NCBI RefSeq assembly: GCF_014851675.1 | Contig: NZ_JACVAE010000005.1 | Span: forward strand, 1 to 64,000 | Reading direction: 5' to 3' | DNA length: 64,000 bases | From: Rhizobium sp. ARZ01 | GTDB lineage: Bacteria > Pseudomonadota > Alphaproteobacteria > Rhizobiales > Rhizobiaceae | Shown: one piece after another, positions 9,179 through 18,602 of the stretch | How the letters are laid out: each line of letters starts with the position of its first letter | How positions within the stretch are numbered: position 1 is the stretch's first letter | Position numbers and translations under genes: made by a program | The notes under the pieces: generated by a model | The model's database searches: none | What the model was told of the DNA's origin: nothing | Seen by the model: only the letters and a program-made list of their open reading frames with translations

Positions 9179-9209
9179 AAAATGGGGCTTCCCACGGCGG
9201 GAAGGTCAA
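9179..9209 (-). promoter_or_regulatory. CueR/HmrR-type MerR-family promoter for copZ
   Basis: On the minus strand, -35 TTGACC (9204-9209) and -10 CATTTT (9179-9184) are separated by 19 bp, the over-long spacing that MerR-family activators correct. The spacer holds a perfect dyad CTTCCC-N5-GGGAAG (9188-9204), as in copper-responsive CueR operators. The regulator gene is not in the window. Confidence 0.8.
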
Positions 9210-9216
9210 GAGCGCT

Positions 9217-9773
9217 CAGGAGATTATTTGTAAGTGGCGTTTCGGAAGGCACGTGCTTCCGTTCGCCGCAACTACGTCAGTTCGGCCATGCCCAAAGAGT
9301 TGCCAGAACTCGACGATCCCTGCCGGAATCGTCTCAAGTCCACTCGCTCGCCATCGGCGCGAGAATGGTTTAGCGCAACCTTGGCAAGGGATGCTGGTCA
9401 AATTTGAAGGCCCCTTCGGGCCAATCCCAGACCTCGGTGGCAAGAGATCAGATGTCCGCTTTTCGTGTTGGGTGTCCTGGCAGCGGACGGTCGGCCATCG
9501 GCCCCAAGACTGACCGGCCGGTTCCGGCTTGAGCAGCCTGTCCGCAACGCGCCCCCATGTCGGCCGTAAAGACCAACTTGGCCGCCGCCCGAAAGCAGAC
9601 GTCGCCGGCGACAAGTCCGTGCGACTTGTGCGCCATTGGCGGAAGTCGCGGATTCCGCATTTCAACAAGCGCCAGTCGGGCGAACAATGTCGTTCCGAGG
9701 ACATCCTTGATATTGCAATGGCCACTTCGCAAGGTGGGATTTAGTGACGATGACAGGTCGGGTAACTGCCCAC
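9217..9773. other. Intergenic stretch without a supported gene
   Basis: Between the copZ promoter and the end of the RTX gene. It holds the second 59-bp repeat (9558-9616). Open frames here, including a 169-codon one on the minus strand, have no recognisable domain and run through the repeat, so I do not call them. Confidence 0.5.
9558..9616 (+). repeat. 59-bp direct repeat, copy 2
   Basis: 54 of 59 bases match 2105-2163, same orientation. See copy 1. Confidence 0.7.
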
Positions 9774-12700
9774 TTACAACAGGAAATCACCTGCCTTGAA
9801 GGCAAGCGCGGCATCGATATGCAGCACGAAATCAGCTTTGCCGTTACCATCGATGTCGCCATAGACGTAAGTGTTAGCCTTCGTCTTTTCGTAGCGAAGT
9901 TCGCCAGCGGTATTGGAGAACTTGGCTGTGCCGATGAAGGCGAAGGCATGATCTCCCGCCTTTCTCAGGTTCGCATCGATCGCGGTGAAATCGATCAAAT
10001 CCTTCTCCTTCTGCGAGAAGTCGAAGATCGTGTCCGTCGCCGTTTTCGATGTGCCGAGTTCCTTCGCTGACCGGAAGACGAATCGATCGCTGCCTGCGCC
10101 GCCATGGAGGTCGTCGAAGCCGAGCCCGCCGATGAGCCGGTCATTTCCCGCTCCGGCAGACAGCATATCGTCGCCCGCGCCGCCGTCGAGTACATTGGCT
10201 TTCGCATCGCCCGTGAGCTTGTCGGCATAGGAGGAGCCTGTGATGTTCTCTATCGACGAATACGTGTCGCCTTTGGCATCGCCCGTATTGATGGAGGACT
10301 TGGTGAGGCTGGCCGTTACGCCAGCGGTCGCGCCGGCATAGGAGGCCGTGTCCGTCCCGTTGCCGCCGACGAGACGATCACCGCCTGCACCGCCGACCAG
10401 CAGGTCATTGCCATCGCCGCCGTCGAGGATATCGCTGCCGGCATAACCGTAGAGCGTGTCGTTTCCGGCGAGCCCAAGGATCTTGTCCATGCCGATGCCA
10501 CCCTTCAGCACGTCGCCCTTTGCCGTGCCGGTGATCGTCTCGAGGATATCGGCAATGGTGATGGTGAAGACTTTCGTCACCTTGTTGATACCGTCGGAGA
10601 TATTGATTGTAACCGTATCCTTCTGCACCTTGTCGAAATCGATAGGCTTTGTCGTGACGAGCTTCGTTCCCGAGAGCTTGAAGAGACCGCCCGCCGTATC
10701 CGTGAGCTTGTAGGTGAGAGCTTTGCCCTCCGGGTCTTTGGAAGAGAAAATGCCGACAAGAGTCCCAGCGGCAACGTTTTCCTTCACCGACGTGCCGGAA
10801 AGGGTTGGGGGCGTCGGAGCTTCGTTGACGTTCTTCACCGTCACCTGCAGGGCCTGCATGTCGATCAGCTTGCCGTCGCTGACCTGAACGATCAGATCGT
10901 AGGCATTGTTCTTGCCGCTGTCCTTCGGGTTCTCGAAGTCGGGTGCGGCCTTGAAGGCGAGCGCGCCGGTGCGGGTATCGATGGTGAAGAGCGCCTTGTC
11001 CGCGCCGCCGATGATGGAATAGGTCAGCTTCGATCCGGCATTCTGGTCCGTGGCCCGGATGGTGGTGACGGTCTTGGTGTTTTCCAGAAGGGTGATCGAG
11101 GCCGAGGAACTGCCGCCATTCGAGGTGATCACGGGCTTGTAGTTGGCGGTGTGGTTGACGAGGTCGTAGGTGACGTCGTTGAAGACCAGCTCGGTCAGGT
11201 CGTTGATGCCATCGACGCCGGCGGCGACAAGGGCCTTCAGCTGATTGAAGGTAAGCGAGGCCAGTTCCTTGGCCGTCATCTCGACTTCGATGCGGTCGAC
11301 GCCCGCCGAATGGAGGGCATCGCCCGTTGCCTTGACGAGCGTCTGAGCCTCGGCATAGCCCATTTTGACGGCAACGGCGTCGGAGGCAGTGAAGCCGATC
11401 CCGGCGTTCACATATGTCCGGGCAGCGGCAAGCGTGAGCGTTAGCGTATTATCCGACGCATCGATCCTGTCGATGTTGATGGCCGTCAACCCATTGAGGT
11501 CATGCGCATCGGGGTCGATGAATGTCGCCGACAATGCGCTGACCGAAACCATATCCGCATCGTCGAAGACGATTTGACGTGCGGCGAATTCTTTCGCCAG
11601 TGCAAGACTGAGTGTGATGGCACCGTTCGTGACATCGACCTCGCTGACACCCTTGTTGGAGAGGGCCGTAATATTGGCGATGGAAAGGCCCGCGATGACG
11701 CTACCGGTATCGGCCAGCCGGATGACATCAATCCCAAAGGGCCGGTAGGTAGAAAGATCAGCATAAGAAGCGGCGAGGAGATTTGAGGCCGTATCAGCGA
11801 GACGTGCAATGAAATCCGAATCCAACGGCAAGTCGGCGCTTCTAACCTTCTCTGCAGTCGCGACAGTGAGGTCCAGAACGGATTCAGCTGTCGTAATAGC
11901 GGCCGTTCCAAAAACTTTCGCTCTGAGCAGATCGTCGGAACTCGTTGCCGACAGGGACGCGGTCGTCACACCGAGCAAGACTCGGTCTTCGCTGGAGAAG
12001 CGGGCATTCGCAAGATGGTATGCCTTGATTGCAGCCGTGGAGAGCACGACCTTGTTGTCGGTCGCGTCGAGCGTCGTGAGGCCAAAGATGGAAAGCTTGG
12101 CGATTTGACCAGCCTCAAGCGCTGCGAAGTTTGCACCGGTGTCACGGATCGAAACCGTGGCGTTGGCGGGGACCTCAATGCGCACACCGTGTTGCGCAAA
12201 GGCAGCGAACTGCGCGGTGGTAATCGCGAATCCCTGCTCGGCGATCACCTTGGAAACGCCGACAGTCGCGAGATCGGCGATGTCGCCGGCGCTGAGGCCG
12301 GACAGCGCCGTGACGCTGTCGGAGAGATGAACCAGTTCGTCCGCGGCGAAGCTGATCCCGCCGGCAGCGAAAGCCTTCACCTGCGCCAATGAGAGAACGG
12401 CCGGTTCCGTTTCCGCGACATTGGTATCGATTTTCGTGATGCCCCATTCGGCCAATTCGGCGATTTGCGCCACGGTCAGATTGACGATGTTGAACTTGTA
12501 GTCGGTCAGCGTCAGCACATCCGATGCCGCAAAGCGCACGCCGATACTGTCGAGATAGCGGTATCCACCCAGAGGGAGTGTGATCTCATTCTCTAAGAGG
12601 TCGATGATCTTCATGCCGAAGGCGGCCAACGCGGCAAGATTGCTGTCCAGCGTCACCAACTGAAGGAATGTCATCTCGACCGTTGCCGCATCGCCGCTGG

Positions 12701-14678
12701 CCAGCGTGATGCCCGCGCCGACATAGGCCATGGCCTGGTCGAGCGACAGCGTGACCTTGTTGTCGCTGGCGTCTAGACCGGTCACGCCAAGGGTCTTGAG
12801 CTTGGCGATGTCGGCAACGGAAAAGTCGTCCAGCGCCGCGCCCGTGCCGCCAACCACAACGCCGCTGGCACCGGTGATCTGGAAGCCGGAAATATCGATG
12901 AGGTCGGCCGCGACTGCCTTCGAAAGCGTGACACCGCCACCATCGGAAATCGTTATGGTGTCAATATGCAGCTCACGAAGGTGCGCCACCTCGGAAACGG
13001 TGAGTGCAGAAATCGCCGACGCCGTGCCGTTCAGGGTCGCCTGCTCTGTGTCGTGTTGAAAGGTCCGTGTGTAGTATTTTCCGTCGTTGTTGTCGTACCA
13101 CGTGATGGCAAAGCCGCCGCCGGCCAATGCTGTGATTTTCTGGAACCACTGGATATTGGCTTCGTTGGCGTTGATTTCCAGTTCCTGGCCGACCTTGCTG
13201 CCATCGGCGCTGAAAACCTGCGCGTTGATCTCGTATAGATCACCGCTGGTATCGACGTGCTCCGACCAGACGACCACATATCCGCCCCCGGCGAGCGCGA
13301 CGATCTGCGGGTCGAATTGATCGCCGACAACCGTCGTGTTGACAAGCGAGACCGCGCCGATCTTCGTGCCGTCGGCATCGATAATCTGCGAATAGACGCC
13401 GCCGTGCTGACCGGATGTCGCATTCGGATTGTCCTGACCAAACCATGCCCAGGTAATGACATAACGACCGTTTTCCAGCGCGGTTATCTTCGGAGGATCC
13501 TGCGCTAAATTGCTGGAATTGATGGTTATTTCGGAGCCGAACTTGTTGCCCTCACCGTCGAAGAGTTGGACGGCGATCGCATCTTCGGAGGATTGGCTGA
13601 TCCACGTCACGGCAAAACGCCCGTCTGCAAGAGAGGCGATGGAGGGCATCTGCTGGGGCATTTCCGTCTGGGTGGTAATGAAGAAGGCGTCTCCCACCTT
13701 CGCACCGTTGGCGTCGATGATCTGCGCGGCAAGCCCACGCCCACCGCTGTCCGACGCGCTCCAGATGATCATGACCCGGCCATCGGACATCTCCACGCTG
13801 TCCGCGAGCTTCACCCCCTCTTCGTAAGGGGAAATATACAGATCGACTACGGGTGTGAGGCTCTGGAGACTGCCGAGCGGCTGGCCATTGGCATCGTAGC
13901 GCATAGACGTAAGCGCGTAGCCAGACCCGTTATTTTGATAGGCGGTGATCAGGTAGCCGCCATCGGTAAGACCGATCACGTTCGGTACGTAGTTCCGCAA
14001 GGCTGTCGACAACTGGGTTGGCCCGCCGAGGGCATCGCCGTCCGCATCGAACCTTTGCGCGTAAATCGACGTGCTGCTGTGTGACCAGACGACGACATAT
14101 CCTCCGTCGGCTAGCCTAGCCACGGTCGCCTGCGATTCGTTCGTCAGCTCCGTCCCGCTCACGCGCGTAACGGCTCCTAGTGCTTTGCCATAGGCGTCGA
14201 AGTGCTGGGCATAGATATTGCGACCGACGCCTTCGTCCGTGGGTGCCCGGAAGACGACGACGTAGGACCCATCGGCCAGCGCCACGATGGATTCGCCTAT
14301 GCCCATTCCGAATCCGCGGCCGACCAGCACATCACCGGACGTTGCTGCGCTCATCGTTTCGTATTGAGACCCGACGGTGATGTCGCTTGCAGCAAGGGCA
14401 TTGATCTGATCCAGGCTGAGGGAAAGGACGCCGCCCGTCGCCATAACATGCGATGCCCCCAGCGATTTAAGCGCGGCGATGCGCGCAGTGCTCAGTTCCT
14501 CGATGCTGCCTGCGAGGTCCTTGATCGAAATCACGTCGTTACCGGCGAACACCACGCCCTGCGAAACGAGAAGCTCCGCCTGTGCGAGGGTAAGGCTTGC
14601 CCTGTTGTCGCCCAGATTGATTTCCTGCGAGGGCAGGCCGGGTTGGATCTTGGACTGGATTTCGGCAAACGTGCTCAT
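9774..14678 (-). CDS. Giant RTX repeat protein, putative type I-secreted adhesin
   Basis: 1,634 residues with no N-terminal signal. Order of parts: an N-terminal repeat unit (1-105); a beta-propeller-like region (about 110-540) with eight or so repeats of the form ADGGYVVVWS...QRFDADG; a long region of degenerate 40-70-residue units (about 545-1170) of the type LSLDQAMAYVGAGI; two cadherin-like repeats (about 1176-1383); RTX nonapeptides (about 1386-1530, e.g. GGDGNDLLVGGAGGDRL); and a serralysin-type C-terminus ending in hydrophobic DFLL, the usual type I secretion signal. GGAGG precedes the ATG. Probable role: calcium-folded surface or matrix adhesin. No ABC/MFP secretion genes are adjacent. 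Confidence 0.85.
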   Translation of the reverse strand: MSTFAEIQSKIQPGLPSQEINLGDNRASLTLAQAELLVSQGVVFAGNDVISIKDLAGSIEELSTARIAALKSLGASHVMATGGVLSLSLDQINALAASDITVGSQYETMSAATSGDVLVGRGFGMGIGESIVALADGSYVVVFRAPTDEGVGRNIYAQHFDAYGKALGAVTRVSGTELTNESQATVARLADGGYVVVWSHSSTSIYAQRFDADGDALGGPTQLSTALRNYVPNVIGLTDGGYLITAYQNNGSGYALTSMRYDANGQPLGSLQSLTPVVDLYISPYEEGVKLADSVEMSDGRVMIIWSASDSGGRGLAAQIIDANGAKVGDAFFITTQTEMPQQMPSIASLADGRFAVTWISQSSEDAIAVQLFDGEGNKFGSEITINSSNLAQDPPKITALENGRYVITWAWFGQDNPNATSGQHGGVYSQIIDADGTKIGAVSLVNTTVVGDQFDPQIVALAGGGYVVVWSEHVDTSGDLYEINAQVFSADGSKVGQELEINANEANIQWFQKITALAGGGFAITWYDNNDGKYYTRTFQHDTEQATLNGTASAISALTVSEVAHLRELHIDTITISDGGGVTLSKAVAADLIDISGFQITGASGVVVGGTGAALDDFSVADIAKLKTLGVTGLDASDNKVTLSLDQAMAYVGAGITLASGDAATVEMTFLQLVTLDSNLAALAAFGMKIIDLLENEITLPLGGYRYLDSIGVRFAASDVLTLTDYKFNIVNLTVAQIAELAEWGITKIDTNVAETEPAVLSLAQVKAFAAGGISFAADELVHLSDSVTALSGLSAGDIADLATVGVSKVIAEQGFAITTAQFAAFAQHGVRIEVPANATVSIRDTGANFAALEAGQIAKLSIFGLTTLDATDNKVVLSTAAIKAYHLANARFSSEDRVLLGVTTASLSATSSDDLLRAKVFGTAAITTAESVLDLTVATAEKVRSADLPLDSDFIARLADTASNLLAASYADLSTYRPFGIDVIRLADTGSVIAGLSIANITALSNKGVSEVDVTNGAITLSLALAKEFAARQIVFDDADMVSVSALSATFIDPDAHDLNGLTAINIDRIDASDNTLTLTLAAARTYVNAGIGFTASDAVAVKMGYAEAQTLVKATGDALHSAGVDRIEVEMTAKELASLTFNQLKALVAAGVDGINDLTELVFNDVTYDLVNHTANYKPVITSNGGSSSASITLLENTKTVTTIRATDQNAGSKLTYSIIGGADKALFTIDTRTGALAFKAAPDFENPKDSGKNNAYDLIVQVSDGKLIDMQALQVTVKNVNEAPTPPTLSGTSVKENVAAGTLVGIFSSKDPEGKALTYKLTDTAGGLFKLSGTKLVTTKPIDFDKVQKDTVTINISDGINKVTKVFTITIADILETITGTAKGDVLKGGIGMDKILGLAGNDTLYGYAGSDILDGGDGNDLLVGGAGGDRLVGGNGTDTASYAGATAGVTASLTKSSINTGDAKGDTYSSIENITGSSYADKLTGDAKANVLDGGAGDDMLSAGAGNDRLIGGLGFDDLHGGAGSDRFVFRSAKELGTSKTATDTIFDFSQKEKDLIDFTAIDANLRKAGDHAFAFIGTAKFSNTAGELRYEKTKANTYVYGDIDGNGKADFVLHIDAALAFKAGDFLL

Positions 14679-15063
14679 GTCAGTGCCTCCTAAGATTCTT
14701 ATCGAATGCGCGGCACGAGCGTTTGCAGGCCACGCGGCATCGAAGGCGGACGTCGCAGTCGCGTCGCCGCCTGAAGAGTGGGGATTTTTCTGTCAGGTGC
14801 CCGAATGATGAGGGTGTGCTTTGCCCGTCGACATTCGGGGCTGCTTCACATCAGCAATGCGATGGCGGTGCCCGAAGGCGGTAAATAGCTGATTTCATGG
14901 AATGTCCTCAGAACCTGTTTCCTCATAACCAGTGGATGCAGGCAGGATCAACACAAGAACCGGACCGTGAGCGGATGGACCCAAAATTGATTCACATTCA
15001 TGATGCCGCGACATAACGATGCGATGGTGGACCGGTAGAAATACCCGAAAGATTAGATGGCGC
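14679..15063. other. Divergent intergenic region upstream of the RTX gene
   Basis: About 380 bp between the RTX start and the wHTH gene, which read away from each other, so promoters for both must lie here. I could not pick out a convincing -35/-10 pair or operator. Confidence 0.4.
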
Positions 15064-15951
15064 ATGGCGCGAGAGAGAATGACAATTCGGCCTTTGGCAC
15101 GAAAAGATGAATCCAATACCCTGATCCTGGGCGAGGGAGCCGCATCCATTGCAGTCATTCGCGATGCGGCGGTCGAGCTGCTCGCAATGCACGACATAGC
15201 GCCGCGCGTGGTGCGCTACGTCGCTAGCATGCAAAAGTGGTTGATCACGCAAGCGATCGTCGCCCTTCATTTCAAGCGGGAGAATGACGTGTCATGCCCA
15301 CCCCTGACTGCGGGGGCGTTGATCGATATCTTCGCGGGACAGCCGGTCTTCAGCAAGAACACGCTGACCGCGCATCTGGCGGAAATGCGCGCTTACGGAT
15401 TGCTCGTAGCGCAGGAAAGCCGGGACAGGCGCGTCAAGCCTCTCCAACTGAGCGCTTATGGCCAAACCCTGATCCGCCATTGGCTGGAAAGCCACCTTGC
15501 CGCCCTGGACCGACTGGACGGCGGCGTCCGTGCAGCCCGGCTAGCCGATGAACCGAGCCTCCTCGCCCGCATCCATCCGATGGCGATCCAGTCTCTCATT
15601 TTCGATCCCGCCTGGGCCTGCCCGCCGGCGAGCGTGGATCTTTTCGTTCGTACGGAATCGGGAAGCAATATCCTCCATGAACTGATCTGCCGATTACCCA
15701 CGGACTTGCAGAACGCGGACGAACCGGTTTGCCTTGGACCGCTTCATGCCAGCGAGGTATCCACCCGGCACACGCTGTCACGGGGGCATGTCCAGAGGGT
15801 TTTTGCCCGTGCACGCGCGCAGGGTTTGCTCACCTGGGGGCTTCCCGGCAATCGCGGTGACCTTTTCGTATCGCCGACGCTGCTGTGGGACTACGCGCGT
15901 TGGCAAGCCGTCAAGTTTGAAGCCATCTCCGCCGCATACCAGCGTGCGTGA
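15064..15951 (+). CDS. Putative transcriptional regulator with two winged-helix-like segments
   Basis: About 295 residues. The first half (FSKNTLTAHLAEMRAYGLLV followed by ESRDRRVKPLQLS) has the recognition helix and wing of a MarR-like domain. The second half (RHTLSRGHVQRVFARARAQG) looks like a second winged helix. I know no characterised family member. Start uncertain: ATGs at 15019, 15064 and 15079 all lack a good ribosome-binding site. Divergent to the RTX gene, so it may control that gene; this is inference from position only. Confidence 0.6.
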   Translation: MARERMTIRPLARKDESNTLILGEGAASIAVIRDAAVELLAMHDIAPRVVRYVASMQKWLITQAIVALHFKRENDVSCPPLTAGALIDIFAGQPVFSKNTLTAHLAEMRAYGLLVAQESRDRRVKPLQLSAYGQTLIRHWLESHLAALDRLDGGVRAARLADEPSLLARIHPMAIQSLIFDPAWACPPASVDLFVRTESGSNILHELICRLPTDLQNADEPVCLGPLHASEVSTRHTLSRGHVQRVFARARAQGLLTWGLPGNRGDLFVSPTLLWDYARWQAVKFEAISAAYQRA

Positions 15952-16477
15952 GCGGCGAGAAGACGAAAGACAGAAGGTACTGGAGTGGCTGGTGATGGGT
16001 GGGGCGGCTCCGACAGGATTCGAACATGCTGGCTATTTCGAACGCAAACGTATGTGTGCTTTCCTGATGTCGCTCTCGAGAAGCTGCCAGTCCGCTGCCG
16101 GCCCCAAATCGGTCCACCACTCAAGCCAAGGCTAGCGTCCGTTGATGGCGCAAATCCGTGTTCTCTCGCATGGATGTTCTGGTTTTGGTCTTCGAAAGTC
16201 GCATAATGGATCGAAGGGAACTGCCGGTGCCGGCGAGCAACGAAGATAGAATAATTGGTGGGGACATAGCTATTCACTGCGGGTGGTCCGCAGCTCGAAT
16301 CCCTTCAAGGCGAAAGATCGCCGGCAAGATACAAAATACCTAGAAAGAAATTGCATCTGCCGTGCGATCTCGGCCCAGAGCCTGGCCCACAGGGTCAGTT
16401 CTCGGACCCGCATAGCCCCACCATCACGGATCGAAATCCGGCTGCTTCGACCGATGCACCAGCGCTCGGTGCCCTTC
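15952..16477. other. Gene-free stretch with tRNA-like 3' fragments
   Basis: No supported gene. 15998-16033, read on the minus strand, looks like the T-arm and acceptor 3' strand of a tRNA (GTTCGAATCCTGTCGGAGCC) but has no anticodon arm or 5' half. A second T-loop-like string (GCAGCTCGAATCCC) lies near 16290 on the plus strand. These may be remnants of an integration site. Confidence 0.35.
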
Positions 16478-18097
16478 TCAGTTCGCTGACCGCAACCGGA
16501 ACCGCTGTATTTTGCCCGTTACTGTCTTTGGGAGCCTGTCCAAGAACTTCACCGAGCGCGGGTATTTATATGGCGCGATCGTCGCCTTCACGTGATCCTG
16601 CAAGCGCTTGATCGTCACTTCGTCTGCTGGTACGCCCGATGCCAACACGACGTAAGCCTCAACGATTTGGCCGCGTTCGACATCGGGTGCGCCGACTACG
16701 GCACATTCGTTGACTTCGGGATGTGCGATCAGGGCGGCTTCGACCTCCGGGCCGGCGATGTTGTAGCCGGCGCTGACGATCATGTCGTCCAACCGGGCGG
16801 CAAAATGGAAGAATCCGTCCTCGTCTTGCAGGAAGGCGTCGCCGCTGAGGTTCCAGCCATCCCGCACATATTCGCGCTGGCGGGCATCGGCCATGTAACG
16901 GCAGCCTGTGGGCCCCCGCACTGCAAGCCGGCCGACCGTGCCGCGCGGCACTTCGCGCATCTCGTCATCGACGATCCGCGCCTCGTAGCCGTTGACGGGT
17001 TTGCCGGTCGAGGCAGCCTTGCGATCCTCGAAACGATTGGAGATGAAGATGTGCAGCATTTCCGTGGCGCCGATGCCGTCGAGGATCGGCTTGCCTGTCT
17101 TTTCCGTCCACTCCTCGAAAATGGGGCCGGGCAATGTCTCGCCCGCCGAGATGGCAACGCGTAGCGAAGAGAGGTCCGCGCCCGCATCCATCGCTTTCAG
17201 CATGGCACGGTAGGCGGTTGGCGCCGTAAACGAGATCGTCGCCTTGTAGGTCTCGATGATCTCCACCATCATCGTCGGTGACGCCTGTTCGAGAAGCGTG
17301 GCGGCCGCACCGAAGCGCAAAGGGAAGACAGCAAGCCCGCCGAGGCCGAAGGTAAAGGCGAGCGGCGGCGAGCCGACGAAGACATCGTCCGGCGTCACGC
17401 CGAGGACCTCCTTCGCATAGCCATCAGCAATCGCCATCAAGTCGCGGTGAAAATGCATGGTGGCCTTCGGCTCACCGGTCGTGCCCGAAGTGAAGCCGAG
17501 CAGCGCCACGTCATCGCGACCTGTCCGCACGGCCTCAAAGGTGACCGGCTTGTTGAGCGCGACGCGGTCGAGTTCAGCGTCGTGGTTGGCGGTGCCGTCG
17601 AAGCCGACGACCTGCTTGAGATAGCGGCTGTCCTTGGCGCAGGTGACCATTTCGTCCATCAGCCGAGTATCGCAAAGCGCCAGGCTGATTTCAGCCTTGT
17701 CGACAATCTTGGTCAATTCCCCGGCGCGCAGCATCGGCATGGTGTTGACAACAACGGCGCCCACCTTCGTGGCGGCGAGCCAGCAGGCGACCATGGCCGG
17801 ATTGTTGGCCGAGCGGATGAGGACGCGGTTACCCGGCTGGACACCGTAGTTCTCAACGAGCGCGTGCGCCAACCGGTTCGTCCAGTCGGAGAGTTCCTTG
17901 TAGGTCCGCCGGCGCCCATTGCCTATCAGAGCCGTGTGGTCGCTGAAGCCCTTGGCTACCATGGCGTCCGTCAGTTCGACGGCGGCATTCAGATGTTCGG
18001 GATAGTCGAAACCGTCGAGCAGGAAATCCGGCCATTCTTCCGGTGGCGGCAGGTTGTCGCGGGTGAACGTATCGATATGTGCGGTTTTTCCAAGCAT
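16478..18097 (-). CDS. abmG: 2-Aminobenzoate-CoA ligase
   Basis: ATP-dependent activation of 2-aminobenzoate (anthranilate) to its CoA thioester. 539 residues of the ANL superfamily: P-loop-like FTSGTTGEPKAT (about residue 205), GIGATEM (adenine site), the hinge region in ARLDDMIVSAGYNIAGPEVE, and the C-terminal catalytic Lys in KTVTGKIQR. Benzoate-CoA-ligase branch. The substrate follows from the adjacent operon for 2-aminobenzoyl-CoA breakdown. It is separated from that operon by 505 bp and has its own copy of the operon's dyad (18286-18308) about 190 bp upstream, so it is probably a second transcription unit of the same regulon. Confidence 0.85.
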   Translation of the reverse strand: MLGKTAHIDTFTRDNLPPPEEWPDFLLDGFDYPEHLNAAVELTDAMVAKGFSDHTALIGNGRRRTYKELSDWTNRLAHALVENYGVQPGNRVLIRSANNPAMVACWLAATKVGAVVVNTMPMLRAGELTKIVDKAEISLALCDTRLMDEMVTCAKDSRYLKQVVGFDGTANHDAELDRVALNKPVTFEAVRTGRDDVALLGFTSGTTGEPKATMHFHRDLMAIADGYAKEVLGVTPDDVFVGSPPLAFTFGLGGLAVFPLRFGAAATLLEQASPTMMVEIIETYKATISFTAPTAYRAMLKAMDAGADLSSLRVAISAGETLPGPIFEEWTEKTGKPILDGIGATEMLHIFISNRFEDRKAASTGKPVNGYEARIVDDEMREVPRGTVGRLAVRGPTGCRYMADARQREYVRDGWNLSGDAFLQDEDGFFHFAARLDDMIVSAGYNIAGPEVEAALIAHPEVNECAVVGAPDVERGQIVEAYVVLASGVPADEVTIKRLQDHVKATIAPYKYPRSVKFLDRLPKTVTGKIQRFRLRSAN

Positions 18098-18285
18098 GTG
18101 GCGGCTATTCCCCTATTGCGTGCTGCCTGTTGTCCAGGCGTTTTAAAAGCCGGCGAGATTCGTTGCAGACGCGCATGCGCCGACCGTCAAACTGGTCGCG
18201 CGGGCGGTGTCATCTGTCGTGATGGGCACAGCGAAGACCTCCACCGCCGCGCTGAACATAGGAAGCATTGCATCAGTCAAAAATT

Positions 18286-18308
18286 ATTTCAAGCCTAAAG
18301 TTGTTCTG
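18286..18308 (-). promoter_or_regulatory. Candidate MarR operator upstream of the CoA ligase
   Basis: Core TTTCAAGCCTAAAGTTGTT. It matches 29024-29046 at 20 of 23 positions, and all three differences are transitions. The core is a dyad around AAGCTT/AAGCCT. It is upstream of the ligase in the same orientation as the second copy is upstream of the monooxygenase gene. Confidence 0.65.
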
Positions 18309-18503
18309 TCGGCATTGCCGTTGCCTGCGCGACCACTGTGACGCGCGGACCGAATTCTATCGCGAGGAAGGTCCGCGCTGAACTTCCAAAAACCGGCCAA
18401 AAGTTGTGTGGAGCAAGAGGCCGTCCAGATGCGGAGTATGATCGCCTGGATGCCCGTCGAGCTCGGATTCTCGTTTGCGCCGGTCGGCCGAGCGTAGCCT
18501 TGT

Positions 18504-18521
18504 GCGGGGCGTTTGCCCCGC
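18504..18521. terminator. Hairpin downstream of the thiolase gene
   Basis: GCGGGGC-GTTT-GCCCCGC, perfect 7-bp stem, about 80 bp after the last gene of the operon. No T-run. Confidence 0.45.
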
Positions 18522-18602
18522 GCCCGCAGCCGGCGAAGACGCGCCGCCCGCGTGGCGCGCCTCGTCCGGCTCGCCACGTGAGCTGCCCTGGCTGCGGGAA
18601 GG

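Larger units (their letters stand above)
18098..18602. other. Intergenic region holding the ligase promoter and a hairpin
   Basis: 505 bp between the thiolase stop and the ligase start. It contains a 7-bp perfect hairpin (18504-18521) and the MarR-type dyad at 18286-18308. No gene is supported. Confidence 0.55.

Noticed and set aside
9216..9725. 169-codon minus-strand frame upstream of the RTX stop
   Set aside because: It runs through the 59-bp dispersed repeat, has no domain, and has no ribosome-binding site.
10104..11444. 446-codon open frame on the plus strand inside the RTX gene
   Set aside because: It is antisense to the glycine/aspartate-rich RTX and cadherin region, has no recognisable domain and lacks a good ribosome-binding site.
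15998..16080. A complete tRNA gene
   Set aside because: Only a T-arm and 3' acceptor-like strand can be folded; no anticodon arm, D-arm or 5' acceptor strand is found, and no CCA follows.
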